Source: Ruminococcus flavefaciens
GTDB lineage: Bacteria > Bacillota > Clostridia > Oscillospirales > Ruminococcaceae
Direction of reading: 5' to 3'
NCBI GenBank assembly: GCA_023662725.1
Contig: JAMPIL010000001.1
Coordinates: 188,231 to 252,230 of the forward strand
Length of the DNA stretch: 64,000 nucleotides
Both the position numbers and the translations under genes were made by a program. This document shows, piece after piece, positions 7,608 to 17,366 of this stretch; positions within the stretch are counted from its first letter, which is position 1; each line of letters begins with the position of its first letter. The notes under the pieces are model-generated. The model had not been told where the DNA came from. It was given only the letters and a program-made list of their open reading frames with translations, and did not search any database.

Positions 7608-8897
7608 TTATTTAACGGGAACAGAAATAACATCCTTGCGCATATACGGTCTGAGCGCTTCGGGAATTCTTATGCTTCCGTCCTCGTTGAGGTTATTTTC
7701 GAGGAAAGCAATAAGCATTCTCGGCGGAGCAACGACCGTATTATTAAGGGTATGTGGAAGATATTTATTGCCGTCGCTGTCCTTAATTCTGATTCCGAGT
7801 CTTCTTGCCTGAGCGTCACCAAGGTTTGAACAGCTTCCGACCTCGAAATATTTCTCCTGTCTTGGAGACCATGCCTCAACGTCGATACTTTTAACCTTAA
7901 GGTCTGCAAGATCGCCCGAACAGCATTCAAGAGTTCTTACAGGAATATCAAGTGTTCGGAAAAACTCAACAGTATAGCTGTACATTTTCTTGAACCATTC
8001 CATACTCTCCTCAGGCTTGCAGACAACGATCATTTCCTGCTTTTCAAACTGGTGGATACGATATACGCCACGCTCCTCAATACCATGAGCGCCAACCTCT
8101 TTACGGAAGCAAGGAGAATAGCTTGTAAGCGTTTTCGGGAGTTCCTCTTCAGGAATAATAGTGTCGATAAACTTACCGATCATCGAATGCTCGCTCGTAC
8201 CGATAAGATAGAGATCCTCACCCTCTATCTTATACATCATGCCTTCCATTTCAGCAAAGCTCATAACGCCGGTAACAACGTCGCTTCTTATCATAAAAGG
8301 CGGAATGTAGTATGTGAATCCCTTATCGATCATGAAATCTCTCGCATATGAGAGGATGCAGGACTGAAGCTGAGCAATATCGCCGCAGAGATAATAAAAT
8401 CCATTTCCGCTTGTCTTTCTTGCGCTGTCGAGGTCTATTCCGTTGACTTTTTCCATAATATCAACGTGATAGGGAACTTCAAATTCCGGAACAGCCGGTT
8501 CGCCGAAACGTTCAACCTCAACATTTTCGCTGTCGTCCTTACCGATCGGAACGCTTTCGTCAATAATATTCGGTATCACAAGCATAATCTCTTTGATGTC
8601 AGCCTCAAGCTGAACTTCAAGTGCTTCCATTTCAGCAAGCTTAGCGCCAAGTCCGGCAACCTCGGCTTTAACCTTTTCGGCTTCTTCCTTCTGACCTTTA
8701 GCCATAAAACCGCCAATTTCCTTGCTCTTCACCTTACGCTGATTACGCAGACTGTCGCATTCAACCTTGGTTTCTCTGTATTTTTTATCAAGCTCGATAA
8801 CCTTGTCAACGAGTTCAAGCTTTGAATCCTGAAACTTTTTCCTGATATTTTCCTTTACAATTTCAGGATTTGTTCTGATCAATTTAATGTCTATCAT
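7608..8897 (-). CDS. serS: Seryl-tRNA synthetase
   Basis: Class II aminoacyl-tRNA synthetase that charges tRNA-Ser with serine in the cytoplasm. The N-terminal helical arm (about residues 1-110) is a long coiled coil. The catalytic domain shows motif 2 (SPCFRKEVGAHG ... GVYRIHQFEK) and motif 3 (HTLNNTVVAPPRMLIAFLE). The 429-residue length is usual. It follows parB by 15 bases and shares the minus-strand parAB transcript. I see no T-box in front of it. The start has AAAGGAG. Confidence 0.97.
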   Translation of the reverse strand: MIDIKLIRTNPEIVKENIRKKFQDSKLELVDKVIELDKKYRETKVECDSLRNQRKVKSKEIGGFMAKGQKEEAEKVKAEVAGLGAKLAEMEALEVQLEADIKEIMLVIPNIIDESVPIGKDDSENVEVERFGEPAVPEFEVPYHVDIMEKVNGIDLDSARKTSGNGFYYLCGDIAQLQSCILSYARDFMIDKGFTYYIPPFMIRSDVVTGVMSFAEMEGMMYKIEGEDLYLIGTSEHSMIGKFIDTIIPEEELPKTLTSYSPCFRKEVGAHGIEERGVYRIHQFEKQEMIVVCKPEESMEWFKKMYSYTVEFFRTLDIPVRTLECCSGDLADLKVKSIDVEAWSPRQEKYFEVGSCSNLGDAQARRLGIRIKDSDGNKYLPHTLNNTVVAPPRMLIAFLENNLNEDGSIRIPEALRPYMRKDVISVPVK

Positions 8898-8912
8898 TTT
8901 AAATCTGCTCCT

Positions 8913-9782
8913 TTATATTTCCATTGCGAGCTTATTTGCAAGCTCGTTAAGATCGTCTTTATCGTAAAATTCGAGGATAAGCGCACCCTTATTTTTTCCG
9001 TAATCAACTTTAACCTTTCTGCCAAGCTTTTCTTTTAAAGAAAGCTCCACTTCAACGAAGTAGCTGTCGATACGGCTGTTTGAATTCTTTTCGGAGTTTG
9101 CTTCATCCTCCGTCTCCAGCGATTTCTGAGCCGCTTTTTCTACCTGACGAACGGTAAGTCCGCCGTCGGAAGCCTTTATAGCAGTAGCAATAAGTATTTC
9201 CTCGTTATCGAATCCAAGCAGCGCACGAGCGTGACCTGCCGAAATATCGCCGTTTTCGAGCATTTTCAGCACTCTCTCCGGCAGCGACAGCAGTCTTACG
9301 GAATTTGCAACAGCCGAACGTGAACGTCCGACCATTTTTGCCACCTTGTCCTGAGTCATGCCAAACTTCTCGATAAGTTCGTTATATCCGGAAGCCTCTT
9401 CAACGGGATTCAGATTCTCACGCTGTAAATTCTCGATAATAGCGATCTGCATTGTCTCAAGATCGGAAAGCTCCCTGATGTTGACAGGAACTTCATCGAG
9501 ACCGAGCATTCTTGCCGCACGCCATCTTCTTTCACCGGCAACTATCTGATAACCGCCGCTGCTTATCGGACGAACGAGAATTGGCTGAAGCATACCGTGT
9601 TCACGGATAGAATCCGCAAGAGCAGCAATAGCTTCATCGCTGAAATTTTTTCTCGGCTGGTCACGATTCGGTTCTATTTCCGAAATTCTGAGCGTTTTTT
9701 TAACCTGTATATCGCTTATGTTGTCATTAAAAAGCGAATCCAGACCGTTTCCTAAACCGCCTATAGCCATATTTTTATTCAT
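8913..9782 (-). CDS. parB: Chromosome partition protein ParB (Spo0J)
   Basis: The CTP-dependent clamp that loads at parS and spreads to organise the origin region and recruit SMC. The N-terminal nuclease-like CTP-binding domain carries the GERRWRA motif and ENLQRENLNPVEEA. The central helix-turn-helix (MTQDKVAKMVGRSRSAVAN) reads parS, and a C-terminal dimer domain follows. The length of 289 fits. It lies 61 bases after parA, and four parS-type sites lie within 5 kb. Confidence 0.96.
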   Translation of the reverse strand: MNKNMAIGGLGNGLDSLFNDNISDIQVKKTLRISEIEPNRDQPRKNFSDEAIAALADSIREHGMLQPILVRPISSGGYQIVAGERRWRAARMLGLDEVPVNIRELSDLETMQIAIIENLQRENLNPVEEASGYNELIEKFGMTQDKVAKMVGRSRSAVANSVRLLSLPERVLKMLENGDISAGHARALLGFDNEEILIATAIKASDGGLTVRQVEKAAQKSLETEDEANSEKNSNSRIDSYFVEVELSLKEKLGRKVKVDYGKNKGALILEFYDKDDLNELANKLAMEI

Positions 9783-9843
9783 CCTGTATTGCCTCGCTTT
9801 TACTTATCCAAGCGATCACTTACGGACTACTCCCCTTTCATTG

Positions 9844-10653
9844 TTATTTTTTAAAGTTGAATATACCTCTTCTTTTTTTCTGCGGAAGTTCAAGCGCTTC
9901 GCCGAGCAGCTCATGTCCGAGAAGTTCATACGCTTCCGCACCTTTTGAAGATTTATCATAATACATAACCGGTTTTCCATGGCTCGGAGCCTCGGAAATA
10001 CGTACATTTCGAGGAATTTTCGTTTCAAAAACCTTATCCGGGAAATATTTTTCAACCTCGGAAACAACTTCGTTTGCAACGTTAAGTCTACCGTCGAACA
10101 TAGTAAAGAGGATTCCCTCAATGTCGAGTGCAGGATTGTAATTGGTCTTAACAATCTTGATAGTGCTTACAAGCTGAGAAAGTCCCTCGAGAGCGTAAAA
10201 TTCCGCAAGCATGGGTACAATAATCGAATCGCAGGCAACGAGACTGTTGATAGTTATCGTGCCGAGAGCCGGCGGACAGTCTATGAAAATGTAGTCATAG
10301 TCCAGCTTGCAGGTGAGAATCTGCATTCTGAGGCGATTCACTCTGTTTTCAAAATTGACCAGTTCGATCTCGCATCCCGCAAGATTTTCGGTAGCCGGAA
10401 CGAGCGAAACGTTTTTGAATTCTGTATGTATAATAGCGTCCTGAATGCGTGTTTTGCCTGTAATAACGTCGTAAGTAGTAGCTTTGGCAGATTTTTTTCT
10501 AACGCCGAAGCCGGTTGTCGTATTTCCCTGCGGATCAGAATCAATGCAAAGCACCTTGTAATCCCTTGAACCGAGATATGCTGACAAATTAACAACAGTC
10601 GTTGATTTTCCGACGCCGCCCTTCTGATTTGCCACAGCAATGATTTTTCCCAT
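9844..10653 (-). CDS. parA: Chromosome partition ATPase ParA (Soj)
   Basis: A MinD/ParA ATPase with the deviant Walker A motif KGGVGKST at residues 11-18, the DSDPQGN switch, and DCPPALG as Walker B. It drives origin segregation with ParB and in Bacillus also controls DnaA activity. Its C-terminus is basic (PQKKRRGIFNFKK). It is the first gene of the parA-parB-serS unit, with a promoter at 10988-11016. A long leader contains one copy of the hairpin repeat family. Confidence 0.96.
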   Translation of the reverse strand: MGKIIAVANQKGGVGKSTTVVNLSAYLGSRDYKVLCIDSDPQGNTTTGFGVRKKSAKATTYDVITGKTRIQDAIIHTEFKNVSLVPATENLAGCEIELVNFENRVNRLRMQILTCKLDYDYIFIDCPPALGTITINSLVACDSIIVPMLAEFYALEGLSQLVSTIKIVKTNYNPALDIEGILFTMFDGRLNVANEVVSEVEKYFPDKVFETKIPRNVRISEAPSHGKPVMYYDKSSKGAEAYELLGHELLGEALELPQKKRRGIFNFKK

Positions 10654-10689
10654 GAAATCTTCCTTTCAAATATATCCTCTCCGCAAGCG

Positions 10690-10925
10690 TAAGCTATGAC
10701 GTCCACTTAAGCGTAGACACTTCAACTAACGGTTGCCCGTACCCTCTGTCAGCAAGCTGACATCTCCCTACACATTAGGGAATCACCCGTCTCTCTGTCA
10801 AAGGGGAGTACATCCCTTTGAAATCCCGGTATTAATTATTTCAATACCTCTTTACGAGGGATTTAAAATAATTAGGACAGAATGCCCATAGAATGAGTTC
10901 TCCTTTGAAAAGCATAATGGACAAA
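10690..10925. repeat. Multi-hairpin intergenic repeat, copy 1
   Basis: A degenerate long copy in the parA leader. It carries the accessory hairpin module (TGTCAGCAAGCTGACA; CCCTACACATTAGGG), the CAAAGGGGAGTACATCCCTTTG segment, a weakly paired central stem, and the GAATGCCCATAGAATGAG tail. Confidence 0.7.
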
Positions 10926-10987
10926 ATCATTAAACTTACAACATTGATAATTGCGGCGAGATGATATTATTGTTCTATTTCCTTATA

Positions 10988-11016
10988 ATTATACCACTTT
11001 TTCTTACTGATGTAAA
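10988..11016 (-). promoter_or_regulatory. Promoter of parA-parB-serS
   Basis: TTTACA, 17 bases and TATAAT on the minus strand, with TGG before the -10 (extended -10). Confidence 0.7.
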
Positions 11017-11054
11017 TACATAATTTCAAATTTTATAAGTTTTTGCATAAAAAA

Positions 11055-11070
11055 TGTTTCACATGAAACA
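11055..11070. promoter_or_regulatory. parS: parS-like site, CACATG variant
   Basis: TGTTTCACATGAAACA differs from the ParB consensus by one central base. It lies 10 bases from a perfect site at 11081-11096. Confidence 0.75.
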
Positions 11071-11080
11071 TTTTAGGAAT

Positions 11081-11096
11081 TGTTTCACGTGAAACA
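11081..11096. promoter_or_regulatory. parS: parS site
   Basis: TGTTTCACGTGAAACA matches the consensus ParB loading site perfectly. It lies just after the noc stop codon. Confidence 0.95.
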
Positions 11097-11105
11097 TTAT
11101 ATTTT

Positions 11106-11930
11106 TTATTGATTTTGTCTGTTCTGAATCGGGATTCTTACTCTGTATTCAATATACTCCTCGTTTTGAATCTTTTTGGAATCTGCTGAAATTCCGGCCG
11201 CCTGCATGGTTTCAACGGCTTTATTAATGGTATTCACGAACATTTTCACATTCTGAAAGACCTTAGACCGCTTTTTATAGCTTGCTTTTTCTTTCTGGTG
11301 ACCTATATACTCGTCGATAAGCCGTTCAGATTTTTCAACATTGAGGTTGTACTTGATTATTTTTTCAAGAATACAATACCTGTCCTCAGGACTTGCTAGC
11401 CGGAGCAACGCTCTTGCATGACGTTCGGTCAGATTAAACTTCATAATGAGATCACGTTCTTCAGGTGAAATACGGAGCAATCTGAGCTTATTTGCAATCG
11501 TACTCTGAGCCTTGCCGAGCTTCATTGCAGCGTCCTCCTGAGTCATTCCGTAGTATGTAATAAGCTGTTCAATAGCGATAGCCTCTTCAAAAAAAGAAAG
11601 ATCCTGCCGCTGAATGTTTTCTACAAGAGCAAGAATCGCCGAATTTCGGTCACTTATTTCATGAACGATACACGGAACTACCGAAAATCCGCACATTTTA
11701 GCGGCACGCAGCCTCCTCTCACCTGCGATCAATTCAAACTTATCTCCAGTACGTCTCACAGAAAGCGGCTGAAGAATACCATTCTGAGCAATAGATTCAG
11801 CGAGAGCCGTTATTTCATTTTCGGGAAATTCAGTTCTTGGCTGATGCGGATTAGGTCTTATCAGCTTTATTTCGACTTCGATGACCTTGTTCACAAGCTT
11901 TTCTTTAGTAAAATTTAAAAATCCTGCCAT
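11106..11930 (-). CDS. noc: Nucleoid occlusion protein Noc (ParB paralogue)
   Basis: A second ParB-family protein of 274 residues, with GERRLRAAKM, ENIQRQDLSFFEEA and a helix-turn-helix (MTQEDAAMKLGKAQSTIAN). Its position directly after rsmG is that of Noc in Bacillus, where it links the nucleoid to the membrane and blocks division over DNA. I start at ATG 11930, which has GAGGA at good spacing; earlier in-frame ATGs give an unrelated leader. It could instead be a second ParB, since the nearby sites are parS and I see no Noc-type palindrome here. Confidence 0.85.
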   Translation of the reverse strand: MAGFLNFTKEKLVNKVIEVEIKLIRPNPHQPRTEFPENEITALAESIAQNGILQPLSVRRTGDKFELIAGERRLRAAKMCGFSVVPCIVHEISDRNSAILALVENIQRQDLSFFEEAIAIEQLITYYGMTQEDAAMKLGKAQSTIANKLRLLRISPEERDLIMKFNLTERHARALLRLASPEDRYCILEKIIKYNLNVEKSERLIDEYIGHQKEKASYKKRSKVFQNVKMFVNTINKAVETMQAAGISADSKKIQNEEYIEYRVRIPIQNRQNQ

Positions 11931-12062
11931 GTTTTTGTCCTCACACATTTTACTTGGGTTACCCCTGTAAAAATATTGTAGCATTTCTGGGAAATAATTG
12001 CCACACAAAAAAAACGCCAATTTTCAGCAAACTGGTGTTTTTTTTATCAATATTAAATGATT

Positions 12063-12767
12063 TCAGAGCAATTTCTTCTTAATCTGACTGCTATTTCGAG
12101 GATATTTTGTCGGAGTCTGCGATATTTTTTCTATCTGAATAATACGGCGCTCCTCATTCTCCAGCAGATAATTTGTTTCACGTGAAACATTTCCGCCGAG
12201 AATTTTAATTGCATTGAATCCAAGAGAAATATCCTCATTAGGACCTTTCATTGAAACAAAATTCCCTCCGACCTTCACAAATGGAATACACAGTTCGCTC
12301 AAAAGTGACATATTCGCAACGGCTCTTGCACAGGAAACATCAAATTTTTCCCTATATTCAGGCTTTTTAGAGAAATCCTCGGCACGTCCGTGAATAAATT
12401 CAGCCTGAATTCCAATCTTTTCACAAAGGAGCTGAAGAAAAGTTATTCGTTTATTCAGACTATCCAAAAGTGTCAAATTGATGTCAGGACGATAAATTTT
12501 CAAAGGAATTGATGGAAAACCTGCGCCCGTTCCAACATCAATAATGCAAGCATTTTGCGGTATATCCACATATTTCACCATGAGAATACTATCAATAAAA
12601 TGCTTGTAAAGAATATCGACCGGATCGGTTATGGCAGTCAGATTGACGTTTTTGTTATACTCAATAAGAAAATCACAGTAAATGTGCAACTTATCATAAA
12701 TATGCTTGTCAAGACTCAATCCATACTTTTCAAAAGCAGAGCAACATAGTTCAAAATCAGGAAACAT
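12063..12767 (-). CDS. rsmG: 16S rRNA (guanine-527-N7) methyltransferase RsmG
   Basis: SAM-dependent methyltransferase of 234 residues (GidB). The SAM-binding loop IIDVGTGAGFPSIPLK and the RAVANMSLLSELCIPF segment are typical. The start at 12767 has GGGAGG immediately upstream; a longer frame exists but lies within mnmG. It begins one base after the mnmG stop. A parS site (12174-12189) lies inside its 3' part and encodes part of GGNVSRETN. Confidence 0.95.
   Translation of the reverse strand: MFPDFELCCSAFEKYGLSLDKHIYDKLHIYCDFLIEYNKNVNLTAITDPVDILYKHFIDSILMVKYVDIPQNACIIDVGTGAGFPSIPLKIYRPDINLTLLDSLNKRITFLQLLCEKIGIQAEFIHGRAEDFSKKPEYREKFDVSCARAVANMSLLSELCIPFVKVGGNFVSMKGPNEDISLGFNAIKILGGNVSRETNYLLENEERRIIQIEKISQTPTKYPRNSSQIKKKLL
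12174..12189. promoter_or_regulatory. parS: parS site inside rsmG
   Basis: A perfect TGTTTCACGTGAAACA lies within the coding sequence, where it encodes NVSRET. ParB sites inside genes near the origin are common. Confidence 0.93.
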
Positions 12768-12768
12768 C

Positions 12769-14646
12769 TTAGCCTCCCTTCTCATGCTGTAGCCAAACAG
12801 CAAGGAGTGAAACGTCTGCCGGAGAAACTCCGGAAATTCTTGAAGCCTGACCAATCGATACAGGCTGTACCCTATTAAGCTTTTCAGCCGCCTCAAGTCT
12901 TAAACCGCGTATACGGCTATAATCCGTGTTTTGAGGAAGTTTCTTCTCCTCAAGATTGCGCATTGTTTCAATTTGAGCAAGCTGTTTTGAAATATAACCC
13001 TCGTATTTTATTTGCAAATCAACTTGCTCACAAATATCGTCTGAAAGATTCGGACGTTCGTCGTCAAACTGAGCAAGAATGTTATAATTAAGCTGCGGAC
13101 GTCGAATAAGATCAGCCAATTTGCATCCTGTAGAGAGCGGAGCTGTATGATTTTCTTCAAGAAAAGCATTCAATTCAGCCGTTGGAGACATATTTTTACA
13201 TGAAACACGCTTTATTTCATCAGTAGTTTTAGAGATCTTCGTGAGCAAATTATTATATCTTTCGGCGGATATAAGACCGATTTTATACCCAACAGGAGTC
13301 AATCTCTGGTCAGCATTATCCTGTCTAAGGATAAGACGATATTCACTGCGTGAGGTCATCATTCTGTACGGATCCGAGCATCCCTTCGTTACAAGATCGT
13401 CGATAAGCGTACCGATATAAGAACTTGCACGATCAAGAATCATAGGCTCCCTGCCTTTTATTTTCAAAGCAGCGTTAATTCCGGCAACGATTCCCTGAGC
13501 AGCTGCCTCCTCATACCCGGAACTTCCATTAAACTGTCCTGCACCGTAAAGTCCCTCTATTTTCTTAAATTCCAAAGTAGGAAGGAGCTGTATCGGATCG
13601 CAGCAGTCGTACTCGATCGCATATGCCGGACGCATTATCTCAACATCTTCAAGTCCCTCTATTGTTTTTAGAAATGCGAGCTGAACATCCTCCGGCAGCG
13701 ACGATGACATTCCCTGCAAATAATACTCTTCTGTCGTAAGTCCCATTGGTTCAACAAAAAGCTGATGTCTTGGTTTATCAGAGAAACGAACAATTTTGTC
13801 CTCGATAGACGGACAATATCTTGGCCCGACTCCCTCGATTTTACCTGAGTATAAAGGCGATCTGTCGAGATTATTGAGTATTACTTCATGCGTATTACTA
13901 TTAGTATAAGTCACATAACAACTCACTTTATTTTGAAGTCCGTCAACCGGAGTTTCAAATGAAAACGGAGTAATATACTCATCTCCATCCTGCCTCTCCA
14001 TAATATCAAAATTAATGCTTCTTTTGTTTACACGACATGGTGTGCCAGTCTTAAAACGACGAAGTTCAACTCCATTTTCAATAAGACTCGCCGACAATTT
14101 TTTACTCGGCAGCGCTGAATCAGGACCGCTTTCATAAGATACTTCTCCGATGTGAATTTTTCCTTTCAGGTATGTACCTGTTGCAATTATCACAGCTTTA
14201 ACCGAATATTCCGCTCCAAGAGATGTTCTTACTCCAACAATTTTACCTTCTTCAACAATAATTTCAGCAATTTCAGCCTGTTTAACAAAGAGATTTTTTT
14301 GTTTTTCGCAAACATTTTTCATGTAATCGTGATACATAACTCTGTCCGCCTGAACTCGAAGGCTATGAACTGCCGGACCTTTTCCACGGTTAAGCATTCT
14401 GCTTTGAATGAAGCATTTGTCTGCTCCTTTGCCCATTTCACCGCCAAGAGCGTCGATTTCTCTTACCAAATGACCTTTAGCAGTACCTCCGATTGACGGA
14501 TTACAGGGCATATTTGCAATCTGATCAAGCGATATCGTAAACATAACCGTTTTACAGCCAAGTCTTGCAGAAGCGAGAGCAGCCTCCACTCCGGCATGAC
14601 CGCCGCCAACAACAGCCACATCAAATTCTCCCATATTGTAATTCAT
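12769..14646 (-). CDS. mnmG: tRNA uridine-34 carboxymethylaminomethyl enzyme MnmG
   Basis: FAD-dependent enzyme that, with MnmE, builds the cmnm5 group at the wobble uridine of several tRNAs. The dinucleotide-binding motif [12 protein letters not shown] is at about residues 12-23, and the [21 protein letters not shown] and TGTYLKG family segments are present. Length 625 is normal. GAGGG precedes the start. It lies between mnmE and rsmG in the classic mnmE-mnmG-rsmG-noc order. Confidence 0.97.
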   Translation of the reverse strand: MNYNMGEFDVAVVGGGHAGVEAALASARLGCKTVMFTISLDQIANMPCNPSIGGTAKGHLVREIDALGGEMGKGADKCFIQSRMLNRGKGPAVHSLRVQADRVMYHDYMKNVCEKQKNLFVKQAEIAEIIVEEGKIVGVRTSLGAEYSVKAVIIATGTYLKGKIHIGEVSYESGPDSALPSKKLSASLIENGVELRRFKTGTPCRVNKRSINFDIMERQDGDEYITPFSFETPVDGLQNKVSCYVTYTNSNTHEVILNNLDRSPLYSGKIEGVGPRYCPSIEDKIVRFSDKPRHQLFVEPMGLTTEEYYLQGMSSSLPEDVQLAFLKTIEGLEDVEIMRPAYAIEYDCCDPIQLLPTLEFKKIEGLYGAGQFNGSSGYEEAAAQGIVAGINAALKIKGREPMILDRASSYIGTLIDDLVTKGCSDPYRMMTSRSEYRLILRQDNADQRLTPVGYKIGLISAERYNNLLTKISKTTDEIKRVSCKNMSPTAELNAFLEENHTAPLSTGCKLADLIRRPQLNYNILAQFDDERPNLSDDICEQVDLQIKYEGYISKQLAQIETMRNLEEKKLPQNTDYSRIRGLRLEAAEKLNRVQPVSIGQASRISGVSPADVSLLAVWLQHEKGG

Positions 14647-14664
14647 AATTATCCCTCATTAAAT

Positions 14665-14680
14665 TGTTTCACGTGAAACA
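14665..14680. promoter_or_regulatory. parS: parS site abutting the mnmE stop codon
   Basis: A perfect TGTTTCACGTGAAACA occupies the 18-base gap between mnmE and mnmG. Confidence 0.94.
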
Positions 14681-16042
14681 TTATTTTCCAACACAAAATC
14701 TTGAAAAGACCTCATCAACAACAGCGTTGGTGATTCTTTTTCCCGTAAGTTCAAGAAGATGCTGCTCAGCCTCATCAATCAGAACGTTTACAGCATCAAG
14801 CAGTTCGCCATTTTCAAGAGCAGCAATAGATTCGACAACACATCCAAGCGCCTTGTCAATACACAACTTTTGTCTTTCATTTGCTGCTGAAACCGAATTT
14901 ATCGTTATTTCATTTATCTTAAAAATCTTTTCTATTTCACTTCCGAGAGCCTCGATTCCCTCATTTTCCTTAGCTGATAAATATACTATATGTTTAATTT
15001 TGCTACTCAAATGAGTAATATCCAATTTCAAATCCGCATCATTTTTATTAATAACAGCGACCGTTTTTTTATTTTTAATTTTATTAATTAAGTAAAAATC
15101 GTCCTCAGTGAGTGGACAACTTCCGTCAAAGACAGCTATAATAAGTTCAGCGGAATCTATCATTTTTTCAGCGATATCAATTCCGATACCTTCAATAACA
15201 TCGTCAGTTTCATGAATCCCTGCGGTATCAGCAAGACGGAGCGTAATATCCCCCAGCCTGACCGATTCCTCGACCGCATCACGAGTCGTTCCGGCAATAT
15301 CTGTAACAATACTTCTCTCATAACCGCTCAGGCAGTTGAACAGAGTCGATTTACCAACATTCGGACGTCCGACAATAGCCGTTGCAACACCATTTCGGAG
15401 TATTCTGCCGCAATCGTAATTTTCAATAAGCGAAGAAAGATCATCCCTCACTCCGCAAAGTTGAGACATAAGAGAATCCGGTTCGACCTCCGGAATATCG
15501 TCTTCGGGATAATCAGCCCAAGCGGCAAGATCGCCGAGAATTTTTATAAGCTTAGCGGAACATTTCTCCGCCTTTTTAAAGGCAGCTCCCTCACGAAGAT
15601 TTTCCGCCATTTTCAGTTCTCTTTCGCCCTTTGCGGAAATAATATCCATAACCGCCTCCGCCTGAGTAAGATCGAGCTTGCCGTTAAGATAAGCACGTTT
15701 CGTAAACTCTCCTGCCTCGGCATTTTCCGCACCGTTTTTCAGTGCAGTTCTGAGAATTTTTCTTGTAACATAAAGACCTCCGTGACAAGAAAGCTCAGCC
15801 GTATCCTCTCCGGTAAAGCTGTGCGGAGCACGAAAAATAGTTAAAATACAATCATCAAGGCGTTCGCCGTTATCATGAGCGATACCGTAAGCGCAAGTAT
15901 ACCCCGGCATCTCTGAAACCTTTTTATTGCCGTGCGGACTGAAAATTTTTTCAGCAACCGCAACAGCGTTCTCACCGGAAATACGGATAACGGAAATACC
16001 ACCCGTAGAATCCGGAGTTGAAATAGCAGCAATAGTTGACAT
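14681..16042 (-). CDS. mnmE: tRNA modification GTPase MnmE
   Basis: A potassium-activated GTPase of 453 residues, partner of MnmG. It has an N-terminal formyl-THF-binding domain (IAAISTP at the start) and a helical domain. The inserted G domain carries GRPNVGKSTLFN, the DIAGTTRD loop, DTAGI and NKND. It ends in the required CVGK. AAAGGAG supports ATG 16042. The longer frame upstream runs into a hairpin repeat and is not coding. Confidence 0.97.
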   Translation of the reverse strand: MSTIAAISTPDSTGGISVIRISGENAVAVAEKIFSPHGNKKVSEMPGYTCAYGIAHDNGERLDDCILTIFRAPHSFTGEDTAELSCHGGLYVTRKILRTALKNGAENAEAGEFTKRAYLNGKLDLTQAEAVMDIISAKGERELKMAENLREGAAFKKAEKCSAKLIKILGDLAAWADYPEDDIPEVEPDSLMSQLCGVRDDLSSLIENYDCGRILRNGVATAIVGRPNVGKSTLFNCLSGYERSIVTDIAGTTRDAVEESVRLGDITLRLADTAGIHETDDVIEGIGIDIAEKMIDSAELIIAVFDGSCPLTEDDFYLINKIKNKKTVAVINKNDADLKLDITHLSSKIKHIVYLSAKENEGIEALGSEIEKIFKINEITINSVSAANERQKLCIDKALGCVVESIAALENGELLDAVNVLIDEAEQHLLELTGKRITNAVVDEVFSRFCVGK

Positions 16043-16060
16043 TAAAACACTCCTTTGTTT

Positions 16061-16241
16061 ATGGGGGACGCTGTCCCCCGAAATCCCCCTGCCAAAGGGT
16101 GAATACACCCTTTGGAAACCCATTATTATATATTATTAAGAATACCCCTTAATAAGGGGTATTCTTAATAATACTATTACCGGGATTCTTAAGAGGATGT
16201 ACTCCCCTTAAGCAGGGGGCGTGGGGGACAGCGTCCCCCAT
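16061..16241. repeat. Multi-hairpin intergenic repeat, copy 2 (best preserved)
   Basis: A 181-bp near-palindrome filling the mnmE-jag gap. Both ends read ATGGGGGACGCTGTCCCCC (one inverted). Each arm then has a second hairpin: CCAAAGGGTG/CACCCTTTGG on the left and CTTAAGAGG/CCCCTTAAG on the right. The centre is a perfect 20-bp stem (16131-16150 with 16154-16173, loop AAT). It would fold as five successive hairpins in RNA or as a cruciform in DNA. Confidence 0.92.
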
Positions 16242-16245
16242 AAGA

Positions 16246-17346
16246 TCAAAGCTCTATTTTACCATAAAGACCGCCTTCGATGCTGTCTTCCGGTCTTGGT
16301 CTTTTATAATCCTTTTCAAAGCTGGTTGAAAGATCAACCGACTTTCTCTCCATGCTGACCTCTCTGTCATGGTTTCTCGGATTATTATTTCTTCTGCCTC
16401 CGTCACGGCGGTTATCACGTCTTCTGCCTCCGCCGTACTTAGGATTATTGGACGAAACGATAATTTTTCTGTAAGGCTCTTCGCCGACAGAACGTGAGGA
16501 AACTCCCTCGATCTCGGAAATAGCCGAGTGAATAACTCTTCTCTCATAAGGATTCATCGGCTCAAGCGGCTGTGAACGTCCTGTTCGGAGGACTGATTTT
16601 GCAACCTTAGCGGCAAGCTGTTCAAGAGTTTCCTTTCTCTTGCTTCTATAACCGAGACAGTCAATTGTAATTCTGAAGTAATCCTTATCGCCCTTATTGG
16701 CGATGATAGAGCAGAGATACTGAATAGCGTCAAGAGTCTCGCCTCTTCTGCCGATAACAGTACCGTTATTGTCGCTTTCGATATTGATAACAGCGCCCGT
16801 TTCATTCTGATATATCTGGAATTCGGCGTTTATATCTATTGCACGGAGAATACTTGTGATATAATCTCTTGCAAGCTTTACCTTTGAATGTATAAGAGCT
16901 TCATCCTCGATAAGAGTGAAGTTTTCAATAGAAAATTCCTCCATATCGTCCTTAATAAAAGCGTTTTCGGCAGGATCTTTTTCGTTCTTTTTAACGGGCT
17001 CAGCCTTTTTCGCATCAATTTTTTCAGCAGTTTCCGTCTTGATCTCCGGCTTAGCTTTTTCAGCAGGCTTGCCTGCGGGAACCGATTTAGGAATAGCAGC
17101 CGCAGGCTCCGATTTTTTTACAGGCTGAACATTTGCCGCAGGTTTTGCAGCAGCTGTAACCGGCTTAACAGAAGCTGCTTCAACAAAGCTTGCCTTCACG
17201 ACGGCTTCTTTTTTTCCGATTCCGAAAAGACCTTTTTTACCTTCTTCAATAATTTCAAATTTAATGGATCTGATATCCTTGCCGAACTTTTTTGCCGCAA
17301 GAGCCTTTGCCTCTTCAACGGTTGCGGCCTTAAAAATTTCTGTCAT
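16246..17346 (-). CDS. jag: RNA-binding protein Jag/KhpB (SpoIIIJ-associated)
   Basis: A 366-residue protein with a Jag-N domain (residues 1-52: EEGKKGLFGIGKKEA), then a long Ala/Lys/Pro/Glu linker (about 60-130). A KH-type domain follows (SDNNGTVIGRRGETLDAIQYL), then an R3H domain with the R-x3-H core in ERRVIHSAI. The tail is Arg/Asn/Gly-rich and basic. It binds RNA and works with KhpA (a khpA gene lies at 52372) in cell-elongation control in related bacteria. It sits 20 bases after yidC. Its start has AAGGAG. Confidence 0.94.
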   Translation of the reverse strand: MTEIFKAATVEEAKALAAKKFGKDIRSIKFEIIEEGKKGLFGIGKKEAVVKASFVEAASVKPVTAAAKPAANVQPVKKSEPAAAIPKSVPAGKPAEKAKPEIKTETAEKIDAKKAEPVKKNEKDPAENAFIKDDMEEFSIENFTLIEDEALIHSKVKLARDYITSILRAIDINAEFQIYQNETGAVINIESDNNGTVIGRRGETLDAIQYLCSIIANKGDKDYFRITIDCLGYRSKRKETLEQLAAKVAKSVLRTGRSQPLEPMNPYERRVIHSAISEIEGVSSRSVGEEPYRKIIVSSNNPKYGGGRRRDNRRDGGRRNNNPRNHDREVSMERKSVDLSTSFEKDYKRPRPEDSIEGGLYGKIEL

Positions 17347-17366
17347 ATAAAAAACTCCTTAAAAAA

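Noticed and set aside
8898..8912. T-box leader for serS
   Set aside because: serS follows parB by 15 bases and there is no room for a T-box.
11055..11096. Noc-specific binding palindrome
   Set aside because: Both sites fit the ParB consensus TGTTTCACGTGAAACA (one with a single change), not the Noc palindrome with a central CCCGGG.
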